From NCBI GenBank assembly GCA_019117485.1, contig DWZQ01000021.1, positions 1-64,000 on the forward strand: a stretch of DNA of 64,000 bases. The letters run 5' to 3'. How positions within the stretch are numbered: the first letter of the stretch is position 1; each line of letters begins with the position of its first letter. The position numbers and the translations under genes were made by a program. The notes under the pieces are model-generated. The model saw only the letters and a program-made list of their open reading frames with translations, searched no databases and was not told the origin of the DNA. This document shows positions 49,372 to 57,184 of this stretch, piece after piece. This DNA is from Candidatus Agathobaculum intestinipullorum (GTDB taxonomy: Bacteria > Bacillota > Clostridia > Oscillospirales > Butyricicoccaceae).

Positions 49372-50217
49372 ATGAAAATAAATCTAACATTTATTATTGG
49401 CATTCTCTTTGGCCTGGGCATGATCATTTATGGTATTGTCATCGACGGTTCGCTGATTAACCTGAATTTCACGCAGCTCATTCGTTTTGTTGATGCATCC
49501 AGTGTCCTGATCGTTATCGGCGGTACGTTGGCGACCATGATCGCGGGTAATCCACCCCGGGCGCTGATCAAGTTCCCCAAGCATTTGGGTATTATTCTGA
49601 ATCAGAAGCGGTTTGATCCCAAGGCGATCATTGACGAAGTGGTTGAACTGGCGCAGATCGCCCGCAAAAACGGCCTGCTGGCGCTGGAAGAGCGCGCAAA
49701 CCAGATGGAAAATAATCCGTTTTTCCAGAAGAGCATCATGCTTATTGTAGATGGTAACGATGCCGATAAGGTGCGCGAGATGTTGCAGAGCGACATTGAT
49801 CAATTGAGCACCCGCCATGACGACGTTGCTTCGATGTACGAAAAAGCCTCGTCTGCGGCGCCTGCATTCGGTATGATCGGTACGTTGATTGGCTTGATCA
49901 ACATGCTCAGCGGTATGGATGTATCGAGTGGCAGTTCCTCAATCGGTAAGGATATGGGCGTTGCGCTGATTACTACGTTCTACGGCTGTATTCTGGCGCA
50001 CTTGATCTTCAACCCGATTGCCAATAACCTGCGCACGCGAGACGAGGAAGAATGCCTGTGCTTGCAGATTATTGTAGATGGCGTGATGTCCATCCAGTCA
50101 GGTGAAAACCCCAAGTTTATCCGTGAAAAGTTGGAGGGCTATCTGGAACAGACGGCTACCAATGAAAAAGGCGGCAAGGGCGGTAAGCGTGGTAAGGCTG
50201 CGCAAAACGAGGAATGA
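49372..50217 (+). CDS. motA: Flagellar motor stator protein MotA
   Basis: MotA forms the stator channel with MotB. The 281-residue protein has four membrane segments: two near the N-terminus (about 5-25 and 33-52) and two at about 155-175 and 195-215. They are separated by a cytoplasmic loop (AQIARKNGLLALEERANQME) that carries the charged residues contacting FliG. ASSAAPAFGMIGTLIGLINM is the signature TM3. The C-terminus is lysine- and glycine-rich. motB follows after 17 bp. Confidence 0.96.
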   Translation: MKINLTFIIGILFGLGMIIYGIVIDGSLINLNFTQLIRFVDASSVLIVIGGTLATMIAGNPPRALIKFPKHLGIILNQKRFDPKAIIDEVVELAQIARKNGLLALEERANQMENNPFFQKSIMLIVDGNDADKVREMLQSDIDQLSTRHDDVASMYEKASSAAPAFGMIGTLIGLINMLSGMDVSSGSSSIGKDMGVALITTFYGCILAHLIFNPIANNLRTRDEEECLCLQIIVDGVMSIQSGENPKFIREKLEGYLEQTATNEKGGKGGKRGKAAQNEE

Positions 50218-50234
50218 TGGAAAAGAGGTAGGAC

Positions 50235-51008
50235 ATGAAACGGGTAAAAAAAGGTGGCGGCGGCGCCAGCTGGATGGATACATACGGCGATATGGTTACG
50301 CTGCTCCTCTGCTTCTTCGTTCTGCTGTATAGTATGTCGACCATCAATGAAACCAAATGGGCGATGATTGTGCAGAGTTTCAAGCGTGATACGACATCAG
50401 AAACCATGGGAACACCTGGAAAGGGAACTGGTCTGGAGGATGACCAGAGCGATACAGAAGAAGCCACGCAGGAAGATGTTTCAGCGGCGTTGGATCAGAT
50501 CGCCATGGCGCTCAATGATTACAGTGATAAGAATAATCTGGAGCAGCAGATGTCCATTACACAGGGCGCGGATTATGTTTTCATTACCTTTCAGGACGCA
50601 GTATTCTTTACGGGAGATAGTTGGGAACTCCTTGACGCAGGCAAGCAAATGCTTGATCAGGTAGCACAGGCGATCACACCGCAAAATGATCTGATTGATG
50701 AACTGCGTGTGATGGGCCACACCTCGCAGGGCGACCCCAACAAGGCGAACAATCCGACGGTTGACCGTTTCCTCGCGTCTAATCGCGCGGCGACGGTGAC
50801 GGTATACCTACAGGAAAAGAACGTGATCGATCCGGATAAGCTGGTTAGCGTAGGTTATGGCCAGTGGCGTCCGATCGCCGGGTTCGATACCGATGAGGAA
50901 CGGGCGAAAAACCGCCGGGTGGAAATTTTGATCACCGGATTGAATCCGGACAGTGCGGAGAATAGCGTGGAGAAATACTTCACGATCCGTGAGGGCGGAG
51001 CCGAGTAG
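50235..51008 (+). CDS. motB: Flagellar motor stator protein MotB
   Basis: MotB couples ion flow to rotation and anchors the stator to peptidoglycan. The 257-residue protein has a single TM (about 17-38) with the ion-binding Asp19 in WMDTYGDMVTLLLCFFVLLY, a plug/linker region, and a C-terminal OmpA-like domain (about 125-240). That domain has LRVMGHTSQGDPNKANNPTV and VGYGQWRPIAGFDTDEERAK. Whether the ion is H+ or Na+ is not clear from sequence alone. Confidence 0.95.
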   Translation: MKRVKKGGGGASWMDTYGDMVTLLLCFFVLLYSMSTINETKWAMIVQSFKRDTTSETMGTPGKGTGLEDDQSDTEEATQEDVSAALDQIAMALNDYSDKNNLEQQMSITQGADYVFITFQDAVFFTGDSWELLDAGKQMLDQVAQAITPQNDLIDELRVMGHTSQGDPNKANNPTVDRFLASNRAATVTVYLQEKNVIDPDKLVSVGYGQWRPIAGFDTDEERAKNRRVEILITGLNPDSAENSVEKYFTIREGGAE

Positions 51009-51036
51009 AGTTCATTAAGTAGAAGGATTTGTTATA

Positions 51037-52068
51037 ATGTCTGAAGTTTTATCACAAAGCCAAATCGATGCCCTGCTTGCCGCCGCACGGAACGGTGACA
51101 TGGACATGGGGACGGCCGAGAAAGATAAATCCGAAGAAAAACGGTACCCCAAGTACGATTTCTATAGCCCGAAAAAATTTACGCGTGACCGTCTGAAGAT
51201 GATCAGCAGCGTATTTGAGAGCTATGTTCGGATATTATCCTCCCGGCTGAACGCCATGTTGCATATGTCCTGTGAGTTAGAAGTAGATTCGGTGGAGGAA
51301 CAGAGGTATTTCGAATTTTCCAATGCGTTGTCAGAACGGGACGTTCTTACATTGGCAGAGGATTCATTCGATGATGCAGTGGAGAAAGAGCCGATCTTGT
51401 TCCACGTGACAACCGGCATCATGCTGAGCATGATGGATCGGATGCTGGGCGGAGACGGCGACGTAGAGAGCGAAATTAATTCGGATTATCAGTATACGGA
51501 TATTGAATTGCGGCTGTATAAGGATTTTATGACCAGTATGGTCGATAGCCTGTCCAATGCATGGAAGAATTATATTGATATCAATTTTAAATACCAGAGG
51601 GTTGAGGTAAACCCAACTTTGGTGCAGCTCATCGGGCTGGAAGAAGCGGTCGTGATCGTAGGCATCACAATCCGGACACCGGTAAGCCGGGGGAGGTTCA
51701 GTATCGTGCTCCCGGGGACGATGCTGAGCGACGTATTTGGTCTGATGAATCGGGAAACGGCCAGTGTCCGCCAGGCAAGCCAGCGCGATAGCGAAGAAAT
51801 CATGGATTTCCTGCGCGTATCCGACTTGGAAATCACAGCGGAATTTCAACATACAACCTTGCGGCTGGAAGATATCTATCATCTGCATGTCGGTGATGTG
51901 ATCTTTCTGGATCAGCCAAAAGACTCCAATATTTTCTTGAACATTGGAGGAAAGCGCTGGTTCGATGGCAAATTGGGTGTATTTCAGAAAAACAAGGCGG
52001 TTCGGATAGATAAAACATATGTGCTGTCCGAAATGGAAAATACGCAGGATGAAGGAGAGAGGCAGTAA
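51037..52068 (+). CDS. fliM: Flagellar motor switch protein FliM
   Basis: FliM is the C-ring protein that receives CheY-P. The 343-residue protein starts with the CheY-binding peptide MSEVLSQSQIDALLAAARNG. A CheC-like middle domain (about 45-230) follows, and a C-terminal SpoA domain (about 255-325, with LRLEDIYHLHVGDVIFLDQP). AAGGA lies before ATG 51037. fliL, which often precedes fliM, is missing here. Confidence 0.96.
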   Translation: MSEVLSQSQIDALLAAARNGDMDMGTAEKDKSEEKRYPKYDFYSPKKFTRDRLKMISSVFESYVRILSSRLNAMLHMSCELEVDSVEEQRYFEFSNALSERDVLTLAEDSFDDAVEKEPILFHVTTGIMLSMMDRMLGGDGDVESEINSDYQYTDIELRLYKDFMTSMVDSLSNAWKNYIDINFKYQRVEVNPTLVQLIGLEEAVVIVGITIRTPVSRGRFSIVLPGTMLSDVFGLMNRETASVRQASQRDSEEIMDFLRVSDLEITAEFQHTTLRLEDIYHLHVGDVIFLDQPKDSNIFLNIGGKRWFDGKLGVFQKNKAVRIDKTYVLSEMENTQDEGERQ

Positions 52069-52070
52069 GA

Positions 52071-53498
52071 ATGGGATCGAGTATATTTAGCCCAATGGCA
52101 ATGGATGCGATTGGAGAAATCTTTAATATCAGTCTGGGTTCCTCTGCAACCGCAGTTTCCAACATGCTTGCGCGGCGCGTGGACATCACCACGCCAACGG
52201 TCAGCGTTGTTTCTGCCAAGGATTTCACGCTGGGGGACCTGCAGCCGGCTATTGGTGTTAAGATTGATTATGTGGCTGGCTTGAGCGGCAGCAATATTAT
52301 GCTGCTCAAGCGGAGCGATGTCCGTGCAATCGTAGATATCCTGATGGGAACCACGACCAAGGACGAGGATTTCGAGATTAATGAGCTCAACATGAGCGCG
52401 ATCTGCGAAGTTATGAACCAGATGATGGGCGCGGCTTCGACCGCGATGTCGGATTTCCTCAGCCGTATGGTCAATATCTCGACGCCGCAGGCGTTTGAGA
52501 TCGCAAGCTTACAGGAATTTGTCGATGAGTATTTCCCAGCCAACGGTACTTTGGTCGTTGTCCGGTTCAAGTTTGGCATTGAAGACGCAGTAGAAAGCGA
52601 ATTTATGAGTGCGCTGAGTACCGATCTGGCACGCGACCTGTTGCAAGGCTTCGGCATCGGCGGTGCAGATGTAGGCCTTGGGGATGACCAGCAGGAGGCA
52701 GCTCCGGCACCGGAGCCGGAATCGGCTAAGGATAGTGGCGCGGCCCTCAGCCAGGATGAGATCGAAAAGCTGATGGCGCAGAACTTTGCGTCTGAACAGG
52801 CTGCGGCACCCCAGCCGGTGATGACACCGGAGCCGGCCAAGGATAGCGGGGCGGCCCTTAGTCAGGAAGAGATCGAAAAACTGATGGCGCAAAACATGGC
52901 GGCTGAACAGCCGGCTTCGCCGCCGGTGCAGCAGCCTGCACCGCAGCCGGCAGCTACACAACCGGTACCAGCCGCGCAACCCGCCGTACCGCAACAGGCA
53001 CCGCAGATGCAGCAGGGTATGCCGCCGATGCAAGGCATGCCGCCTATGACGCAAGACATGCAGCAGGCTTATGCCGGTATGCCGTATCCGCCGTATGGTA
53101 TGCAGATGCCGTACCCGCCGATGTACTATATGCCGCCGCAGCAAGCACCGGCACCTGCGCCTGCGGAACCCAAGACAATTAAAACCAGCAAGCCGTCGAT
53201 GCCCAAGTTTGAGGAAAGGGCAGCAAGCCTGAACGAAGAACAGGAGGGCAACCTCGACCTGTTGATGTCGGTGCCGGTGGATGTGGCAGTCGAGATCGGC
53301 CGTACCCGCCGTCGCGTAAAGGATATCCTCAACTACACCAAGGGCTCGCTTGTCGTGCTTGACCGTCTGGCAGGAGACCGGGCGGATCTGTATGTAAATG
53401 GCAAGTGCATTGCCAAGGGTGATATCGTTGTCGTGGATGACAACTTCGGCCTGCGTATTGCGGAGATCGTAGAACCGCTTGCGTTGGAAGACCTTTAA
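52071..53498 (+). CDS. fliY: Flagellar motor switch phosphatase FliY
   Basis: FliY is the Gram-positive C-ring component that dephosphorylates CheY-P. The 475-residue protein starts with a CheC-like domain (about 1-200) with two active-site motifs, MDAIGEIFNISLGSSATAVS and NMSAICEVMNQMMGAAS (E and N residues intact). A long P/Q/M-rich linker (about 205-370) follows, then a C-terminal SpoA domain (about 395-470, LLMSVPVDVAVEIGRTRRRV). Unusually, the linker holds two near-identical copies of ALSQDEIEKLMAQN-type segments. It is 2 bp behind fliM. Confidence 0.95.
   Translation: MGSSIFSPMAMDAIGEIFNISLGSSATAVSNMLARRVDITTPTVSVVSAKDFTLGDLQPAIGVKIDYVAGLSGSNIMLLKRSDVRAIVDILMGTTTKDEDFEINELNMSAICEVMNQMMGAASTAMSDFLSRMVNISTPQAFEIASLQEFVDEYFPANGTLVVVRFKFGIEDAVESEFMSALSTDLARDLLQGFGIGGADVGLGDDQQEAAPAPEPESAKDSGAALSQDEIEKLMAQNFASEQAAAPQPVMTPEPAKDSGAALSQEEIEKLMAQNMAAEQPASPPVQQPAPQPAATQPVPAAQPAVPQQAPQMQQGMPPMQGMPPMTQDMQQAYAGMPYPPYGMQMPYPPMYYMPPQQAPAPAPAEPKTIKTSKPSMPKFEERAASLNEEQEGNLDLLMSVPVDVAVEIGRTRRRVKDILNYTKGSLVVLDRLAGDRADLYVNGKCIAKGDIVVVDDNFGLRIAEIVEPLALEDL
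52709..52799 (+). repeat. FliY linker repeat, copy 1 (CheY-binding-like motif)
   Basis: Encodes PEPESAKDSGAALSQDEIEK followed by LMAQNFASEQ. The core LSQDEIEKLM resembles the LSQSQIDALL peptide at the FliM N-terminus. A second copy follows 27 bases later. Confidence 0.8.
52826..52910 (+). repeat. FliY linker repeat, copy 2 (CheY-binding-like motif)
   Basis: Encodes PEPAKDSGAALSQEEIEKLM followed by AQNMAAEQ. It differs from copy 1 at only a few residues, pointing to an internal tandem duplication. Confidence 0.8.
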
Positions 53499-53553
53499 TC
53501 CAGTAAACAATATAATTTGATAATATTTTGAAATTGAAAAGGATGGTAAAACA

Positions 53554-53919
53554 ATGGCTAAGATTTTATTGGTAGATGATGCGGCGTTTATGCGAATGAT
53601 GGTCAAGAATACGCTGAACGAAAACGGCTACACCGATACTTACGAAGCGAGCGACGGTGCGGAAGCCGTGAACAAGTATGCGGAGTTGCAGCCGGACTTG
53701 GTCATCATGGACATCACCATGCCGAATATGGATGGTCTGGAAGCACTCAAGGCGATCCGCAAGGCAGACCCGAATGCGTCGGTTGTTATGTGTTCTGCTA
53801 TGGGTCAGGAAGCCATGGTTATTGAAGCGATCAAGTCGGGCGCAAAGGACTTTATCGTCAAGCCCTTCAAGCCGGACCGTATCATCAAGACCGTCAGCTC
53901 GATTGTCGGCGCACCGTAA
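53554..53919 (+). CDS. cheY: Chemotaxis response regulator CheY
   Basis: CheY is the single-domain receiver that carries the signal from CheA to the motor switch. The 121-residue protein has acidic residues Asp8 and Asp9 (LLVDDAAFMR), phospho-acceptor Asp53 in LVIMDITMPNMDG, Ser near 82 in VMCSAMG, and Lys near 104 in FIVKPFKPDR. It is placed between fliY and fliO, close to its targets. cheA is not in the window. Confidence 0.95.
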   Translation: MAKILLVDDAAFMRMMVKNTLNENGYTDTYEASDGAEAVNKYAELQPDLVIMDITMPNMDGLEALKAIRKADPNASVVMCSAMGQEAMVIEAIKSGAKDFIVKPFKPDRIIKTVSSIVGAP

Positions 53920-53922
53920 GCG

Positions 53923-54303
53923 ATGGGAGATGTGCTTCCACTGCTCGGCATGCTGCTGAGTGTCGTTGTTATCCTCTATTTGGCATACTGGGTTACGCGG
54001 CGCGTGGCTATGGGAAGCGGGGCAGGGGTCGGCGCGGCAGGCAACAACATCCGGGTCTATGACCGGCTGGTACTGGGGCAGAATAAATCGCTGGTGATCG
54101 TGCGTGTTGGCGTGCGATGGCTTGTGCTTGGCGTGGCAGACGGGCAGATTACGCTCGTTACCGAGCTTTCTGAAGAGGAGTCGCGGATCTGGCGGCAGCC
54201 CAGACAGGTCGGCGAGAAGGCTGCGCCTCCCCGCTTTGCAGATATTCTTTCGGATGCCCTGCGTGGCAAAAAGCATGACAAGCAGCAGGGAGGGGACGAG
54301 TAA
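53923..54303 (+). CDS. fliO: Flagellar biosynthetic protein FliO
   Basis: FliO helps assemble the FliP-FliQ-FliR export gate. The 126-residue protein has one N-terminal membrane segment (about 5-25, LLGMLLSVVVILYLAYWVTR) and a small beta-rich cytoplasmic part (IRVYDRLVLGQNKSLVIVRV, about 40-85). FliO is poorly conserved. The call relies on topology and its place directly before fliP, whose start overlaps by one base. Confidence 0.82.
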   Translation: MGDVLPLLGMLLSVVVILYLAYWVTRRVAMGSGAGVGAAGNNIRVYDRLVLGQNKSLVIVRVGVRWLVLGVADGQITLVTELSEEESRIWRQPRQVGEKAAPPRFADILSDALRGKKHDKQQGGDE

Positions 54304-54968
54304 TGGCGGAAGGCCTGATCAATGTAAATGGCGACAGCGTGCAAACGCTGGAGATATTGTTCCTGACCACAGTCATTACGCTGCTGCCTTCTATGCTTGT
54401 GATGATGACGTCCTTTTCGCGTATCATCATCTCGCTTTCCTTTTTGCGTACTGCGCTGGGCACGCAGCAGAATCCACCCAATATGGTGCTGATTGGCATT
54501 GCGCTTTTTTTGACGTTGTTCATTATGAATCCAGTGCTGACGCAGATTCAGCAGGAAGCATATGAGCCGTATACCCGGCAGGAGATCACGCAGGAAGAAG
54601 CGTTGGATCGGGCGCAGGTGCCGCTCAAGAATTTCATGCTGCGCAATACTGAGTCTTCTGCATTGACGCTGTTTTGTGACCTTGCGGGCGTAGACGAACC
54701 GGCCACTGATGAGGCGGCCATGGAGCTGCCGCTGCGTGTGGTGATTCCGTCTTATATGACAAGCGAACTCAAAGCGGCGTTTCAGATTGGTTTCTTCCTG
54801 TATATCCCTTTCATGCTGATCGATATCGTGGTTTCGTCCACTCTGATGAGTATGGGCATGATCATGCTGCCGCCGGCAATGATTTCCATGCCGTTTAAGC
54901 TTTTACTGTTTATTACGGTGGATGGCTGGCAGCTTCTGTTTTCAACGCTGGCCCAGGGATTCCGGTAG
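54303..54968 (+). CDS. fliP: Flagellar export gate protein FliP
   Basis: FliP is the main pore subunit of the flagellar export gate. The 221-residue protein has FLTTVITLLPSMLVMMTSFS and RIIISLSFLRTALGTQQNPP (about 20-58), the periplasmic loop, and the C-terminal PSYMTSELKAAFQIGFFLYI with PFMLIDIVVSSTLMSMGM. No cleavable signal peptide is obvious. It is part of the fliO-P-Q-R block. Confidence 0.96.
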   Translation: MAEGLINVNGDSVQTLEILFLTTVITLLPSMLVMMTSFSRIIISLSFLRTALGTQQNPPNMVLIGIALFLTLFIMNPVLTQIQQEAYEPYTRQEITQEEALDRAQVPLKNFMLRNTESSALTLFCDLAGVDEPATDEAAMELPLRVVIPSYMTSELKAAFQIGFFLYIPFMLIDIVVSSTLMSMGMIMLPPAMISMPFKLLLFITVDGWQLLFSTLAQGFR

Positions 54969-54987
54969 CAGATAGGGAGGTTGAGCC

Positions 54988-55248
54988 TTGGATCAAAATC
55001 AGATTATTGATATCCTGCGGGAAGGGATCTGGGTCGCACTTAAGATCAGCGGGCCGATGCTGGTGCTTAGTATGGCGGTTGGCGTGCTGGTGGCGATTTT
55101 CCAGGCAGCGACGCAGATCCATGAGCAGACGCTGGCGTTCATCCCGAAACTGCTGCTCATTGTGGCCTTTTTCCTGCTGGCCGGCAGTTGGATGCTGTCG
55201 AGTATGCAGGATTTTACACGAATGATATTTACCCAGATGATAAGTTGA
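54988..55248 (+). CDS. fliQ: Flagellar export gate protein FliQ
   Basis: FliQ has 86 residues and two membrane helices (about 12-38 and 50-75). The conserved ISGPMLVLSMAVGVLVAIFQ and AATQIHEQTLAFIPK motifs are present. A TTG start at 54988 after GGGAGG fits the length. It lies between fliP and fliR. Confidence 0.95.
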   Translation: MDQNQIIDILREGIWVALKISGPMLVLSMAVGVLVAIFQAATQIHEQTLAFIPKLLLIVAFFLLAGSWMLSSMQDFTRMIFTQMIS

Positions 55249-55270
55249 CGAGGAGGGGACAGCGAGCAGG

Positions 55271-56047
55271 ATGATCGATGAAGCAGAGCTGACGCTGTTC
55301 CTGTATATCCTGATGCGTATGACGGGATTTGTGGTGTTTAACCCGCTGTTAGGCGGGCGTACCGATATCCCGGCTTTGATCAAAGCGGGCATGACCATGG
55401 TGCTGGCGGTGGCGGTTTTTTCTTTGACCGACCCTGTGCAGCCTGCGGTGCCGACCACGGTGATAGAGTTTGCGGTTCGCGCATTGCTTGAACTGGCGTT
55501 GGGTTATCTTGTCGCAGTACTGGTTCACTTCTTTTTTTATGTGGTTTTGCAGGCGGGCCAGATGATTGACGCCCAGATGGGCATGAACATGTCGGAAACG
55601 TATGACCCAACTATGGGCACCAATACGTCGATGACGGGTACGATGCTCAATATCATGATGGTGCTCATTTTCTTCACGGCGGGTGGACATATCACGCTGT
55701 TGCGCATCCTGCTTGGTTCAGGGGAGATTATCCCGTTCGGGACAGTTTCGCTCGGTACAGCGGCTGCAACCTATGTGCTGGAGATGTTTGCATCCTGTGT
55801 TGTGCTGGCGCTTAAACTGTGTATGCCGATTTTGGCGGCGGAATTGCTTGGCCAACTGGGAATGGGTATTTTGATGAAGGTCATCCCGCAGATCAATGTA
55901 TTTGCGATCAATTTTGAATTAAAGATTATTTTGGGCATGGCTATGGTGCTGCTGCTCCTGCCTTTGATGGGTGAGTTTGTACTGGGTATGGAAAAGCAGA
56001 TGTTGGTTGCGATTGAGCAGTCGATGAAGGTGATAGCCGGAGCCTGA
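55271..56047 (+). CDS. fliR: Flagellar export gate protein FliR
   Basis: FliR completes the FliPQR export gate. The 258-residue protein has about six hydrophobic segments, the conserved ILMRMTGFVVFNPLLGGR near the start, DAQMGMNMSETYDPTMGTNT (about 97-116), and a late GMGILMKVIPQINVFAINFE motif (about 196-215). It is followed by flhB after 30 bp. Confidence 0.95.
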   Translation: MIDEAELTLFLYILMRMTGFVVFNPLLGGRTDIPALIKAGMTMVLAVAVFSLTDPVQPAVPTTVIEFAVRALLELALGYLVAVLVHFFFYVVLQAGQMIDAQMGMNMSETYDPTMGTNTSMTGTMLNIMMVLIFFTAGGHITLLRILLGSGEIIPFGTVSLGTAAATYVLEMFASCVVLALKLCMPILAAELLGQLGMGILMKVIPQINVFAINFELKIILGMAMVLLLLPLMGEFVLGMEKQMLVAIEQSMKVIAGA

Positions 56048-56077
56048 TAAAAGGCGTTATAAAGGGGGGAATGTACC

Positions 56078-57154
56078 ATGCCGGGTGGCGCAGGCGAAAA
56101 AACAGAAAAAGCCACACCAAAAAAACGGCGTGACGAACGAAAAAAAGGTAATGTCATGATGAGTCAGGACGCCGTGGCGGTGGCAACGCTGTTTGCCAGC
56201 TATGTTGCGCTGCGGTTTGGCCTTTCTCTTATGGTAGACGCCATGGCAAGCGTGGTGAAGTATTGCATCAGTCTGGTTGGCAGCGTGCCAACCGGCGGCG
56301 CGAGCGCCATCGGGACGGAGATGATGGCCCGTACGACGATGGCGTTGGCGCAGTCGGTTGCAATCCCGTTGCTGGCGACGGTGCTTGCAGCCGTCGTGGC
56401 GACCTTTGCACAGACGAGGCTGTTGGTCACATTTGAGGCCCTGCGGCCGAAATTCAGCCGGATGAACCCACTCGAGGGTATCAAACGCCTGTTTTCTTTG
56501 AAAAGCATCGTAGAAGCGCTTAAGGGCGTGCTCAAGATCTCGATCTTGCTGTTCCTGATTTACCGGTTTGTCACCGGATCGTTGCTGACGTTTTCCCGCT
56601 ATATGGATTCTGATTTGGCTGTGGCGTTGGTATCAATGCGCGATTTGGCTTTTCAGCTGATCCTTGAGGTCGGCGTTGCTTTTCTGGTGCTTGCTTTTTT
56701 CGATTTCCTGTATCAACGTTGGAATTTTGAGCGTCAGCTCAGGATGTCCAAGGAAGAGGTTAAGGAAGAATACAAGCAGACAGAAGGCGACCCGAAAATC
56801 AAGGGTAAGATCAAGGAAGCGCAGCGCAAGATCGCGCAGTCCCGTATGATGCAGGCGGTGCCGGGCGCGGATGTTGTCATCCGTAACCCGACGCATTATG
56901 CCGTCGCATTGAGGTACAAGCCGGGCAAGGATGCCGCGCCGGTGGTTGTGGCAAAGGGACAGGACGCGTTGGCGCTCCGCATTGTTGCAGTTGCGGAGGA
57001 AAGCGGCGTGACCGTGATCGAAAACAGGCCGTTGGCTCGCGCGCTGTATGCCAGCGCGGAGGTGGGGCAGATGATCCCACCCGACCAGTATGGCCCGGTC
57101 GCGGAGGTTCTGGTTTATATTTACAAGCTCAATCACCGTAGCCTTCCGAAATAG
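56078..57154 (+). CDS. flhB: Flagellar export switch protein FlhB
   Basis: FlhB sets export specificity by autocleavage. The 358-residue protein starts EKTEKATPKKRRDERKKGNV, typical of FlhB, and has four membrane segments (about 28-210). The self-cleavage motif NPTH is present in DVVIRNPTHYAVALRY (about 270). The cytoplasmic C-terminal domain is complete. It works with FliK, also in this operon. Confidence 0.96.
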   Translation: MPGGAGEKTEKATPKKRRDERKKGNVMMSQDAVAVATLFASYVALRFGLSLMVDAMASVVKYCISLVGSVPTGGASAIGTEMMARTTMALAQSVAIPLLATVLAAVVATFAQTRLLVTFEALRPKFSRMNPLEGIKRLFSLKSIVEALKGVLKISILLFLIYRFVTGSLLTFSRYMDSDLAVALVSMRDLAFQLILEVGVAFLVLAFFDFLYQRWNFERQLRMSKEEVKEEYKQTEGDPKIKGKIKEAQRKIAQSRMMQAVPGADVVIRNPTHYAVALRYKPGKDAAPVVVAKGQDALALRIVAVAEESGVTVIENRPLARALYASAEVGQMIPPDQYGPVAEVLVYIYKLNHRSLPK

Positions 57155-57184
57155 ATCTAAAACGGTGATAGAAATGGTGGAGTT

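Noticed and set aside
52910..53160. CRISPR-like or tandem DNA repeat in fliY
   Set aside because: The repetition comes from Pro/Gln/Met-rich coding sequence in frame; there are no evenly spaced identical repeats or spacers.
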